The translations under genes and the position numbers were made by a program. The notes under the pieces are model-generated. The model searched no databases. It was given only the letters and a program-made list of their open reading frames with translations, and had not been told where the DNA came from. This document shows, one piece after another, positions 41,501-51,869 of a stretch of DNA of 64,000 nt (position 1 is its first letter; every line of letters begins with the position of its first letter). This stretch comes from Cheilinus undulatus (lineage: Eukaryota; Chordata; Actinopteri; Labriformes; Labridae), in the NCBI RefSeq assembly GCF_018320785.1, contig NC_054867.1, forward strand, positions 32,057,855 through 32,121,854. Reading direction: 5' to 3'.

Positions 41501-44140
41501 TAAGTAACACAGCCTTTCACATAAAATGAGCGAGTAGTTTGTAGCAGTGTTTTTTAAAGTGGGGGTCCTGACGCCAGGGGGTTCACTAAGGGGTGTAGGG
41601 GGGTTGCAGGTGGATGAGGTGGGTAAAAAATAAAATTACATAAATTATTATAATAAAATTATTTTTTGGCAATTGTGTCTTAAATAGGGCATGTCAAATG
41701 ATTAAATCTTCAGATTGCAATTAATCTCAGATTTTCTCTAGTTTATCCAATTATTCTCCTATTTTTGTTGCATTTTTAAATCCCAGTATTTTGCCTTCAT
41801 AGCTGTTTTGTCACTTTTGAAGAATGCATGCCCAAACAGCTGATCAGGAGATGAAAATACACTGTTATTATCAGTATCAGCAGATATGATATTTCTGGCA
41901 ATATTTACTGCCGATATTTTGCTTTAAAAGTCTGCCTATTTCAGCTATGAATATTGGCCATACAAACAAATAAGTCTGTTTTAAGCTGGACCAACAGACC
42001 TCTGCAGCTGAAGTCTTTTTTCTTTGTTCATTCTCATTCCTTACACTTTAGAGTGTGTTTTAATGACTAAAATTGTGTAATTTTTTTTATCCTCAAACTT
42101 GTAATTGTGTGTTTTAAAGACTGGTGTTTGAGGTCTAAACTACATTTATATACAGTGCTTAACAAATTTATTAGACCACCACCCAAAAAAGGTTTATGCC
42201 ACAGCTTACCTAAATTAACAGCATTGCTAATTACCAAAATAACTTTTTATGTTTCTGCAATGGTTAATACACCAATATGTAGAAGCTCTTTAACCCAAAT
42301 GATATTTTTAATGTAAAAATATAATTATTATTGTTATCCATGAATTTTCAAATGTACTGGTTTACAAAAAAACCTGAAAAAATAGTAAAGCACATTAATA
42401 TTTCTTCATTAACATGTCAAATTATAGTTACTTACTTGCATTCCTGAAAAGAAAAATGAGTTTTAGTGGTTGAATGCTATGCTTGATTCATTTCTGACTT
42501 CTCAGAGAAGCCCAGTGAGCCGGCTCAAATTTGGGTATAAAAAGGTGAATTTTGTTTGAAATTCCTCATTTCCTGTTCAAAATGGTAAAACGTGGAGACC
42601 TCACTGAAAATGAAAGAGTCTGCATTAAAGCACTTCATGATGCTGGATGATCTCTGAGACAAATAGGGAAAGACGTAAAGAAAAGGCCTCAGACATCTGG
42701 AAAGGCCTCAGATTTGCCAGGGAGCACAAACACTGGACTATTGTTGACTAGAAGAAGGTACTCTGGACAGACAAGTCCAAGTTTGAACTCTTCAGTCAGC
42801 ATTGTTGTGTTTATGTCTGCAGAAAAGCTGGAGAACAGTTTGATACCAGATGAATTGCACCCACAGTGAAACACGGTGGAGATTCCATTATGGTATGGGG
42901 TTCCATTTGTGGATACGGTCAAATGAGTGAAAACCACAACATCTTAGTGCATCATGGAATCCCTCCTGGACTGAATCTGATTGGTCGTGGGTTCATATAC
43001 CAACAAGACAATGACCCCAAGCATACTTCAAAGCTGTGCAGAAACTATTTGACCAAGAAAAAGGAATCTGGAGTACTGGAACTGATGGACTGGCCAAGTC
43101 AAAGTCCAGATTTGAATCCTATTGAACAAATTTGGGATTTAGTAGATTCAAAGATTGATGGCACAAAAGTTTCATCTAAAGCAAGTCTGTGGAAACAGCT
43201 ACAAACTATTTGGAACTCAATAACAAAAGAGACTGTGGAAAAGTACATAAAAACAATGGCAGCAAGAATGCAAGCTGTTATCAAGGCCAAAGGAGGCCAT
43301 ACAAAAGATTAAGTTTTTTGGTTATGTGTGAAAAAGGACTATTTAGTTCTTTCAGTTTGTTATTTGCCAAATAAATAACAATAACATTTTTAGTTTTAAA
43401 AAGTTTTTGAAAGATTTCTAAAATATTTATGTTTTCTCGTTTTTATGACATAAGGCCTAATACATTTGTTAAGCACTGTATATTGGTATTGGTTAAATTC
43501 AAATTTTAAATATTGAAAAAATTCCAATATCATGCATCCCTACCTGTGGAGGAAGAACATGTAGCCAAATGTTGCATTAGTGCCAAACACAGAGGCTTTC
43601 TGGGTGAAAAATAACACTTAGAAAAATTCCGATAAAGCGTTCATTGAGCCAACATGTTTGTTTGTTTTTTGTTTTTTTTTTGCCATTTTTACCCCAAACT
43701 AACTAAATTACATAGTGAAACTGTACCCATCTGTCATGCTGTAAAGCCTGGTCTCCCTGTTAATACAACCAGCGAGTAGTTCTTAAAGGGGTAACACCAC
43801 TGAAAATACTGGAGGACAATGCCACTACTATTGCCAAGTACCTCATACAACCCAACTTCAAAAATACCAAAATACCCAAAAGAACGAATGAGACATCGAC
43901 TATAAACAAAATGTAGTGCAAGTGTTGGTTGGGATGATGACATGTAGAGCTTTTGATTTATTATGTTGCTCTGAGAAAGCTGAACAAACGCCATCAGATT
44001 TGTTTAATGGTGTTTTGGGTGTTTTAAATGGGTTTGCTCACAGTAATTTAAAATGTCCCGGCCTTACTTTTGTAGGATAATGTGATTCTGGCAGAGGAGG
44101 AAATAGTCCCTGTTTTATTATTTCCTTTTCAGTGGTTTGA
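32555..44140 (+). CDS. tgfa: Protransforming growth factor alpha
   Basis: Ligand precursor for the EGF receptor (ErbB1): a single-pass membrane protein shed by ADAM17-type proteases. Coding exons are 32555-32594, 33359-33541, 33741-33902, 39938-40052, 40825-40974, 41130-41221 and 44133-44140. They join in phase to 750 nt, or 249 residues (human about 160). Order: signal peptide ([13 protein letters not shown]), two related Ser/Thr-rich segments (about residues 14-128), EGF module with Cys at 142, 150, 155, 166, 168 and 177 (spacing C7C4C10C1C8C), transmembrane segment about 194-216 and a Cys/Arg/His-rich tail. The shedding-site contexts VAAAV and LLAVV match mammalian TGF-alpha. The last exon supplies only two valines and the stop, giving SESVV at the C-terminus (human SETVV), the known sorting and PDZ ligand. 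The extra length comes from the duplicated exon. Confidence 0.95.
33359..33541 (+). other. tgfa exon 2, Ser/Thr-rich (duplicate unit 1)
   Basis: It encodes 61 codons with phase 1 at both borders. The segment starts with SLFTFGAGP, passes EASISI and N-glycosylation-like sites (NST, NSS), then a run rich in Thr and Ser, and ends in TNTPPV. The composition suggests dense O-glycosylation. Exon 3 has the same plan, so the two exons appear to be tandem duplicates separated by a 199-bp intron. Confidence 0.85.
33741..33902 (+). other. tgfa exon 3, Ser/Thr-rich (duplicate unit 2)
   Basis: It encodes 54 codons, again phase 1 at both borders. It opens with FFTFGAEP, passes EATISV and NTS sites, has a near-pure Thr stretch from (A/C)CCACC repeats near 33855-33885, and ends in TNIPPV. 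Because both borders are phase 1, either this exon or exon 2 can be skipped without losing the frame. Without exon 3 the protein would be 195 residues. Confidence 0.85.
35116..35615. mobile_element. hAT-like non-autonomous element
   Basis: The tips are TAGGGTTTGGTCAATGAT at the left and, as the complement of the right end, TAGGGGGTCCATTGAT. Likely 8-bp target duplications are CTAAATAC (35108-35115) and CCAAATAC (35616-35623), 7 of 8 matching. The 500-bp interior is non-coding. It lies in intron 3 of tgfa. Confidence 0.65.
35985..36345 (+). repeat. Dispersed repeat family R, copy 3, single subunit
   Basis: It contains CATTCTGTCATATTCATTAC, AATCAGAGCAACAAGACATA and one central unit, AACATCTTTTCTACCAAG through CTCTTCTTTTAATAAAGAAA, ending near CTACATCCAAGC. 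It matches copies 1, 2 and 4 but has only one central unit. It lies in intron 3 of tgfa. Confidence 0.6.
36636..37300 (-). mobile_element. 5'-truncated LINE, ORF2 C-terminus and 3' UTR
   Basis: Read on the minus strand, 37292-36981 encodes the typical end of a LINE reverse-transcriptase [16 protein letters not shown], then [20 protein letters not shown] and LLPNDIK (family form RSF-YRGA-LWN-LP). The 3' UTR follows and ends in an (AAAC)n tail, seen as GTTTGTTTGTTTGTTT at 36645-36660. Everything upstream of the C-terminal part is missing, which is usual for LINE copies. It lies in tgfa intron 3, antisense. Confidence 0.75.
37308..37845 (-). repeat. Dispersed repeat S, copy 2
   Basis: Inverted relative to 7402-7978, with long collinear similarity. 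The TAGCT-rich middle holds a perfect 11-bp hairpin: CATAGCTTGCA at 37468-37478 and TGCAAGCTATG at 37494-37504. It abuts the LINE fragment. It is non-coding, in tgfa intron 3. Confidence 0.65.
38379..39145. mobile_element. hAT-like non-autonomous element, copy 2, with a SINE inside
   Basis: It starts CAGTGATCATCAGCTGG and ends GTTGATGACACCTG, rough inverted copies. The flanks CTCTTGGG (38371-38378) and CTCTAGAG (39146-39153) match at 6 of 8 positions, like an aged 8-bp duplication. It is homologous to 17272-17911 except for the SINE-like insert at 38519-38704. Confidence 0.65.
38519..38704 (-). mobile_element. SINE-like element, copy 2, nested in the hAT-like element
   Basis: Read on the minus strand, a tRNA-like head with GGGTGCAGGTGTCCTAGAGG and a B-box-like GGGTTCTAATCC leads to a tail ending in C(n), (CA)n and A(n), seen on the plus strand as T(n)(GT)nG(n) at 38512-38540. 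It matches 14587-14745. It interrupts the hAT-like copy, so it is the younger insertion. Confidence 0.6.
39150..39445 (+). repeat. Dispersed repeat family R, partial copy
   Basis: It keeps the closing part of the family: TTTGCAAGATGGATCTACCT, GATGGCAGACATGGA and CAGTTTTGCAAGGTTATG. An open frame running from 39304 to 39717 overlaps this repeat and has no family resemblance. Confidence 0.5.
41848..43545. mobile_element. hAT-like element split by a Tc1 insertion
   Basis: The left part (about 41848-42150) carries TATCAGTATCAGCAGATATG and GCTGGACCAACAGACCTC, matching the copy at 50245-50460. The right part (43481-43545) ends CCAATATCATGCATCCCTA, whose complement TAGGGATGCATGATATTGG matches the terminal sequence of the 50.2-kb copy. 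The Tc1 element sits between them. It lies in the last tgfa intron. Confidence 0.55.
42153..43478 (+). mobile_element. Tc1/mariner element, internally deleted
   Basis: Terminal inverted repeats CAGTGCTTAACAAAT(T/G)TATTAG(A/G)CC match at 23 of 25 positions, with TA on both sides (42151-42152 and 43479-43480). The transposase start ([13 protein letters not shown], about 42583) soon meets a stop, and a large middle part is lost. A 148-residue open stretch at 42866-43312 keeps the C-terminal catalytic half: [23 protein letters not shown] and [12 protein letters not shown]. The first catalytic Asp lies upstream in [10 protein letters not shown], separated from it by a stop. It is not autonomous. 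Confidence 0.92.
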
Positions 44141-47100
44141 GGAGACGTCTTGCTGGGACCTGAGCTGTTTCCACTCAGCGTGCTTAGTTTTCTTCATGTG
44201 GCCCCTGCGCAGACCTCAGGACTGTAACCAAAGTCCTTTTCACTTCTATGGATCAAGCCGGCGCAGCCAAGTGCAAAGAGGTCAAAAGTTCCACAAGTTA
44301 TTTTTGACCTGCAAAACCTTAGGAACGTGCTCACTTCTGTTTGATCTGAAGGACGAAAAGAGCAGAATTACAACAGAACAGTACAGTACGTCTGCAGCCC
44401 AGAGGATAACCCGGTGCCAAATCCTTCAAGAGAAGAGCGGTGTATTTCCTCATTCTTGTTGATGGCTGGACTAGAGGAAATGAAAAAAGATCCACAGGCT
44501 GCTCATTATCCTGAAGTGGACGCTGAAATGAAACTTTTACTTTAGGACTGCGGGACGATGATAATTCAGCCCCAACTCCTCTTTTTGTCTTTTAATAATG
44601 TTGCACATTTTTCCTTAGATGCACAGAGGATATTTTAGAGAATTTATGGAGGGAAATTTGATGCTTTAAAAACATTTTAGTGTCTGTTTTTAAAGAAGGA
44701 ACTCACTTCACTGGAGACAGGAGGAGGAATCGTGAAGCGGACTGAATGCTGATGGATTAAAACCCTGCAATCAGTAATAATTATACACAAAATGTGCAAC
44801 TTCCAATATGGCTTTGTTCTGATGGTACAGGTAAGTTTGACTCCAGTATTGTTACGAAAGCTATGTCAGTTTTTTATTTTTTCTTCCTGAGCTGTACTTG
44901 AATGTGTTCATGCATCAGAGTTCTCTTTTTATAGTGCAAGCTATAACTTTAACAACACATGCACACAGTCACACTGGAAGTTTGGTTACTCCTTGGTCTT
45001 ATCATATTGTTGCACTTTTTACTGCAAGCTTGCTCCCTGTTCTTAAAAAACTGCACTAATGGTACGATGTAGTCACGCGGAAACGGTGTCCATTTAATAA
45101 GAGATGCCAAATACACTCGTTTCTAACTTTGCCTGAATCAGCACTGAAGGGAAAAAGCACTTGGTGTGTTCACGTCCACCTAAGCATGCATGCACTTAAA
45201 TCACACTTTATACTTTTGCTTTGGATTTGAATACTTTTAAAGCCTGGGAAGGAGAATATAAATCAAAATATTTAAAAGCTTCTTCAACAATTACAGACTG
45301 ACTGTTCTTTGTGCAATAGGATGGTAAAAACTTCATTAAGATGAATGTGATGGTGTGTTTATGCCAAAAGACTGCATGGGGATGAAACGCTCGTCTTTGT
45401 TTACAGTAGGCGATGATATTTACATTCAGCATATGTGTATATGTTTGTTTTTACAGCATTGATATGTAAATAATCCACACAGGGATGTATAAAATGTGTC
45501 AATATAAAAAAAATCACAGATAAAGGGTGAACTTTTTCAGATTTATGTTCACAGTTGGAAAGCTTTTGTGATCTGCATTGGTTTTCCAGTGAATTAAAAT
45601 GCAAGTGTGTATATGAGTGCTTCTTTTCTTTATTTATGCTCTCATAAATGCTCTGTCAATGGAGTCTGTTACTCGATCCATCGCGTGACCTTCTTTTCAC
45701 TTCCTAAGCTCCTTTCATTCCCTCTCTCTCTTTAAATATCCGATTTTCTGATGCTCCGCTCCTCTATTTTTCTCTTCCACTGAATATTTCAAGACCAGAG
45801 AAATGCCAACAAACCTTGAAACCTTGAACCCCAGGCACAATTGAACAAAGAGCTGAACTCTTGAGTGCTTTTATAGCTGAAGGAAATGTTTCAGCCATTT
45901 TCTGCATCACCATTATGTTTTCTATTTATTTGTCTTTCTGACTAAACAGAATGTATACCCTTTAATGCTGAAGCCTTGTCAATGTGCAAGAAGGTACCAC
46001 AGGCATCCTGTTTCTTTTCTAAATTCCCATTTTATTTCCATTAAATGCCTTTGTGTCAACGTCTTCCCTCTTTACACCAGCATCTCCTCGGGTCTTCCCT
46101 TTCGCTCTCTCCATTCGGCGAGCTTCGTTTTGTTTCTCAATCCCATTATGTCTGCAATTGGATTTCTGTGGAGTCCTTTAGGTCCGTCTGGCTGAGCTAC
46201 TAAACCAGCTTTGAATTAAGCAGCTCTCGTGGATGTTTCCCTGAAGACACAAAAGCCTTTAACATACAAAGGAGATGAAGGGGAAACACATAAAATCAGA
46301 AAACAATGCAATAAAGATAGAAAATGAAGGTTCACATACTCTGTGGAAATACACATATTGTTACATTGCTGAATAAAGTGTCATCTTTAACCAAATAAAA
46401 ATCCTCCTGAGCTCTGATTTAGACAAATGTCAACCCAGATTCCTACAAAAGGCTGAATCTTAGCTTCAAACTAAGATGCAATTTTGCTCTTTTTTTCCCC
46501 CCCATTTTCTCTTCTGGCTCTTTTGATCTTCGGGACAAAAAGCTTGGTATCTGCCTCTGACCAGATGGTTTAGAATAAGGGTATTTACAAAGGTATTAGG
46601 GTTAAGCAACCCGGCCTTGTTCTTCTCATGGCTAAGCTCTGCAACAAATCGTTAGCAATGATGAAAGCTCAGAGTTAAAGGGTCAGTTTTAAGCAAAGCC
46701 CACATGTCATGATAATTCTTTCCATGGTCAGACATTGATGGAGTTTGTGAATCTTTAGCAAGTGTGACTTTTTTATTTTTTTTACAAACTGTCCTAAACT
46801 CCATCCATGAATGTTAACACAAGGCTTTCACTTTATGTGAAAAGTTTTATAGGCTATGAAAAGAGTTATATATATGTGACAGGGAAAAAAAATTTAGAGC
46901 TCTTGTCGTTTGTAGGATGCATATTTGTTTTTTTACCTGAGTGTTTGAAGATAACTGCTTCGCTGGAAATCTTTAGGAGTGCTGTAATTTGGGGATGGGG
47001 GGGTTGGTGTTCAGTAAATGAGGTATGTCAGTGCCATGTGTTTGATTCAGTCTGCAGCTAATCTCACGCACTACTGGACCCTGCTGACTTGATGTTTGTA

Positions 47101-47452
47101 AGAATTTAGATGCCAAAATGCTCTTCTGTTTGCTTGTTAATTTACCATGCATGGTTACTTTTCTCTTAGGATTTAACATTAAATTTTGCTGCAAATTAAG
47201 TTATGATTTCAGTGATTTTGATAGAAGTACAATAAGCTGCAGGTTGGATTATCATGAAACTTAGTGTGAAAGCTTTTGCAGTGCCTAAGGTGGGCCTTTT
47301 CATTCTGGAGATCAGAGTCAGGTGTGTTTTCTTAATGAACATTTTAATTTAAATCAAGTATACTTTCATTTCTTGTGAAAGCATCGCTTAAAAAAAAATC
47401 AACGGCAGTACTTTCAGATATTATTTATGTTTAAGTATTGGATGTTTTTACA
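44141..47452 (+). other. tgfa 3' UTR and spacer
   Basis: The sequence after the tgfa stop is long, AT-rich and free of exons I can support. AATAAA words at about 46311 and 46372 could serve as poly(A) signals of a long 3' UTR, but nearer signals may exist and I cannot choose. The open frame at 44082-44462 overlaps the last tgfa exon in another frame and is not coding. Confidence 0.4.
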
Positions 47453-47454
47453 TA

Positions 47455-48250
47455 CAGGTGCATCTAAAGAATATCTGGAATATCATGTAAATGTTTATTT
47501 TTTCCCCCTGTGATTTACTTCAAAAAATTCAATTTCCATATATTCTGGATTCATATCATGAAAATACAAATTGTCATGACTTTTTCTTTTTTAATCATTA
47601 TGATTGCGGCTTATAGCTAACAAAAATCAAAGATCCACTATATCAACACATTAGAATATTATGGAAAAATCCAAGGCCCAGTCTGGTTCAGTACACAAAA
47701 CCACAATCATGGGACAGGCTGCTGACTTGCCTATTATCTAGAGGACAATCATTGATTCACAAGGAGGGTAAGCCCCAGAAGGTTGCTGCTGAAAGGGCAG
47801 GCTGATCTCAGAGTGCTATATCAAAGCATATTCATGGAAAGTTGACTGGAAGGTGAAGTGTGGGAAAAAAGGTGCACAAACAGGGATGAGCTCAGTTGTC
47901 AGAGGACTGTTAAAACAGAGCAGATTCAAGAACACGGGAACTTCACAAGGAGTGGACTGGGGCTGGAGTCAGTGGACTGAGAGCCACCACACACAGATGG
48001 GTCAAGGAAATGGGCTACAAGTATCATGTTCTTAATGCCCCGACAATCTTAAACGACAGAAGATATCATCAGCTTCTCACCTGGGCTAAGGAGAAAATGA
48101 ACTGGACTGTTGCTGAATGGTCAAGTCCTGTTTTCAGATGAATGTAAATTTTGAATTTTACTTGGAAATCAGGGTCCCAGAGTCTTGAGGAAGATCACAG
48201 AGTCACAGAAGCCAGGGTGCTTGAAGTCCAGTGTTTTGGAAACCTTTGTT
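47455..48250 (+). mobile_element. Tc1/mariner fragment, 3' end missing
   Basis: It starts after TA with CAGGTGCATCTAAAGAATAT, a common fish Tc1-type tip. Decayed transposase words include THRWVKEMGYKYHVLNAP, TILNDRRYHQLLTWAKEKM and NWTVAEWSSPVFR. The right terminal repeat was not found, and similarity fades near 48250. Confidence 0.65.
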
Positions 48251-48466
48251 TTCCTTACAAAAAAATATCTTGAAATTCCTAGACAGCAATAGCGATGAAA
48301 TATATTTTTTCACAAAAATGTATCAATAAACAAAGACAAGACTGACCTCAGAAAAGCAGAGAAAACCTCATTTCCTATGTGAATGCAATATACTTCCATA
48401 CAGTTACACTTTGTAGTTTCTATATTGAAACCCATAATTCTCCGCATCTGTTTTCCATCAGGACCA

Positions 48467-48472
48467 TTTATT
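48467..48472 (-). terminator. Candidate poly(A) signal of hdhd3
   Basis: TTTATT on the plus strand gives AATAAA on the minus strand, about 125 bp past the hdhd3 stop. Position and sequence are canonical. Use is inferred. Confidence 0.55.
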
Positions 48473-48595
48473 TTTTAGTTAAACCAGTGAAAAGTTTTAA
48501 AGTGGCTCAGCTCACTCAGTTCAACATTACCTAAGTTTGGTTCTTTAACTTAAGCTCAGTTGGGTTAAGAAACTTGATCCCATGACTGTCTGGTT

Positions 48596-49473
48596 TCAGT
48601 CCATGTGCTGCTGAAGCCGTGAAGGCAGGTCCTCCAGAGAGGTGAGTCGATGCTCTTTAGGAACGTCAGGTCGATTCTGCTCATTGTGCCGGTCCAACAG
48701 GAACCCGTGAATGCCCACTGAGCAAGATGTAAGGTAATCCTTCACATAGTGGTCCCCGATGTGGGCTACACAGTCAGCTGATACACCACATTTCTGCAGA
48801 GCCTGATCAAAGATGGCTGGATTTGGCTTTGCTACGCCAGCTTCCTCTGATGTGATCAGGAAAGTGAAGTGAGACAGGAGGCCACAAGCACGTAGAATCT
48901 CTTCAAGGCGGCGATCGAAGTTTGATACCACACCCAGCTTCAGTCCTAGTGAAGAACAGCTCTGAAGGGCCTTCTCCGAGTCTGGGTATACCTAAAACAG
49001 TGACATCATATTAAGTTGACTCTTCTTGCTCTGCTTCACCACAACTACTCACTCACTACCATACATTAAAAAGCTGATGTTAGAACTTATGTTTAAAGAT
49101 GTGTTTCAAACAGGTATCTGTTTTATATGTCATCTTTCCCTACCTCCCAGTTATCTGCATTGCAGAAGTTATGATAAAGGTTCTGAGCCATTGTATTAAG
49201 CAGGGCTGGGTCTTGCACCCTGCACTGAGAGAATGTGTTATGAACCACCTCCATCCACCAAGACCGGCCATCCAGGCCCTGAGAGGTGCCATAGTTTGGG
49301 TATCTGCTGGACATATGTCGGTATGACTGGCCAAAAGCAGCTTGGACCTCAGCAGGACTGAGGCTCAGGCCCATCCGTTCAGCCTCTTTGCAGTACTGCT
49401 CTCCTACAGAGGCACGCACCTTCAGCAGGGTATCCTTCACATCCCACAGCACCCAGCGCAGGGGAGCTCGCAT
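48596..49473 (-). CDS. hdhd3: Haloacid dehalogenase-like hydrolase domain-containing protein 3
   Basis: HAD-superfamily phosphatase-like protein. Its natural substrate is not established. Two coding exons, 49473-49144 (330 nt) and 48991-48596 (396 nt), join in phase 0 to 241 residues (human 251). All four HAD motifs are visible: nucleophile motif WDVKDTL with Asp11 and Asp14, motif II VVSNFD with Ser133, motif III Lys165 in VAKPNP, and motif IV GDHYVKD with Asp190 and Asp195. The helical cap segment (FGQSYRHMSSRYPNYG and WWMEVV) also matches HDHD3. The ATG lies five bases after an acceptor (TTTGTAG), so a 5' UTR exon exists upstream. A donor at 51257 (CTGG/GTAACG) suits it, giving a 1.8-kb first intron. 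It is head to head with trub2. No breaks seen. Confidence 0.95.
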
Positions 49474-49478
49474 TACAC

Positions 49479-51256
49479 CTACAAAGGGACCACAACAGAC
49501 AGACGACAGATTAATGAGAGGTAATATTTCTTCTTATGGATATTACTCAGATAAGCCAATAAGCCTGTGTGTAAAAAAATCATTTATGCTTTTCAGTGGG
49601 GTAAACTCTTTGAAGTGTTCTAAAATTTTTACCATACTTAACAGCTCAGCTTACCCAATAAATTTAGCTTTCTGGAGGTTAACAAAGACATGGCCACCCT
49701 AAATTTAAGCAATTTTATTCTAAACTTAAATACCCACCAGACTTATTAAAACACACACACATTTTGTTTTTCTGTTTTTTGGTTTCAAATGCAATCTCCC
49801 TCTTCTTACTGTGTTTGAGCCTTTACTTTTGTAATATTAAAGCTGTGGTCAGGACCACTGAGCTTAACCATTAGGACAATAATGCCAGTGCAAATAGCCA
49901 TGCTAAGACCTCCAACAAACATTTTTCAGTTGGCTCCAAAGCTGACCAAGAGCCAAGTGTTAGCCAGGTGGCAAGTGCTAAATCAATGTGCATGCACTAA
50001 TATTGTTAAATGACATCTGGGGAGGGCCTATTTGGCCTTTCAGGAAACCAGCCATATCAATGGGTGGACATGAAAGTCTGAGATTTAGCATGATTCAAAG
50101 TACCAAATACAGAAGCTTTTAAATGGAATTCAGTCATGTACGATTCTTTAATTTACACCTGTGGTTTAATGTGACCTATAAAACCATCTTATGAACCCAA
50201 CAAACTCACTCTATATCAAACAGTATAGACTGGAATTCAAGGTAGGGATGCACAATGTTATCCACATGATATCAGTATTGGCAGACTCTAGCCTAAAATG
50301 TGAGTTATTAGTTTTGGCACACATGAAATCCCTGCTGATATTTATAACTGATATTTTGACCATAAAATGTGCCTACACAGGCTGTAAATACTGGCTGTAT
50401 GAGAAAATAAGCTAGTAGCGTTTCAGGCTGGACCAACAGTCCACTTCAGCACTTTCAAATGAATAAATCACACAAGCATGAGGGAAGTATAGTCGTGTGA
50501 ATGATGATATGGCAGTGATTTAGCCTATGAGTGGTATAAGAAGACCACCCAACCAAATCATACAGAGTACAGTGATGAGTTAAGGACTTAAGATTTTTTT
50601 AATAAAGTGCCACGTGGTAAACAGTATGGAAGATATTCTACTGTGGTTAAAGGGGCTATTTTGCATGGACATGAACATGACGGGCCTTGAGACGTGCCCT
50701 CCGATGTGACCCTTTGGGCAACTAAAGAGTGAAAAACACTGGTTCAAACTATTCAAATACTGAACAGAGCTTAGTGCAATTCAGCCATCCTGACTTTCAA
50801 TTTTCAGCTGTCCTTTTCATCTTTGTCTATATATCGTTGCTTTGGTTCAAATTTAAGTCTAGCTGTAAAGTCATTGGTATTTATTGAGTAAATGTTCCCG
50901 CAAACATGGTGTCTGAGGCAAAAATGAACTCAAAAGCCCGGTCCTATGCTAAAGTTACATATTATTAGACATGCAGGTTAATTTTAAAACCTTGCAGACT
51001 AACGTTCATTCCTTCACGCACGTGAGGCTCTCGTAGTTGGCAGCAACTACGTCACTGAAAACGTTGACGTTACCTGGCTACGTAAAATGTCCTTGCAAGT
51101 CACTTATGATTAACACAAGCTAGCGTTACACCTACACGCCAATGTTGTTGTGCAAGCCAACCTGCCAGCTCTTTTCCACATTCACAAGGTAGAAAACCAG
51201 TGCCGTTAAGATATGAATTACTATAAAAACAAACGTTTTAAAGTTGAAAACGTTAC
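49479..51256 (-). other. hdhd3 first intron, with hAT-like fragments
   Basis: It is non-coding. A hAT-like fragment lies at 50245-50460 and another hAT-like end near 50660-50750 (CCTTTGGGCAACTAAAGAGT with AACACTGGTTC). No other feature was seen. Confidence 0.5.
50245..50460 (+). repeat. hAT-like fragment related to 41.8-43.5 kb
   Basis: It opens TAGGGATGCACAATGTTATC, then GATATCAGTATTGGCAG, and ends around GGCTGGACCAACAGTCCAC, matching the split element at 41848-43545. Confidence 0.55.
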
Positions 51257-51869
51257 CCAGGTCAAGTCTCGTCTTGGGATATGAAAGTAGAGTACAGCCA
51301 GAGCACAGATCTTCTTCTATGTTTGTTTAGATGGCTGACCTCTAAGAACGATGCGTTAGCGCCCACTGCTGGATTTGAAGTAAACATACAGTTTCCTTAG
51401 CTACTTGAATATGAATACTGAGTAAAACGTATGTAAATTATGTAAATACTACCTAATAACTAGATAAATCGGAGCAACTACCAAGCTCGGGAGATCTACA
51501 ATATCTGGTGCCATCTAGACGACAAAAAACGCAGCCTTTTTACAATTTAATATTCGGCGGCACCTTTCTCCTATAACTCACATTTTTAATCAGATGACGA
51601 CTTTAATATCTTCATCGTATCTTATACTTCTATCCGGTTCTATCTCCTCACTTAGAAAAAAAAAGTAATACATCCAATACAACAGGCGGCAGTATGTCAA
51701 CAAGCAGATGCCAAAACCTGAATTTGGAGACGTATGCGCATGCGCATGCGCACAGATTCACATGTTGTGCTAATGTATAACAACCACTGTTACTCGTGGA
51801 AAGGTCTGTAAAGATGCGAATTAATAATTTTTTACAGAAAACAGACGAAACCTGATTTTACGAACAAAA
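51257..51869. promoter_or_regulatory. Bidirectional hdhd3/trub2 promoter with two overlapping NRF-1-type sites
   Basis: The 5' UTR exon of hdhd3 (minus) and the first exon of trub2 (plus) face away from each other across this stretch. TGCGCATGCGCA occurs twice, overlapping by half (51735-51746 and 51741-51752), about 118-135 bp upstream of the trub2 ATG. This is the exact palindromic NRF-1 consensus (YGCGCAYGCGCR). NRF-1 drives many nuclear genes for mitochondrial proteins, which fits TRUB2. No TATA box was seen. Confidence 0.7.

Noticed and set aside
44082-44462. Open frame of 126 codons over the last tgfa exon
   Set aside because: Its frame disagrees with the phase-1 junction from exon 6. 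The in-phase reading gives Val-Val-stop, matching the known TGF-alpha end.
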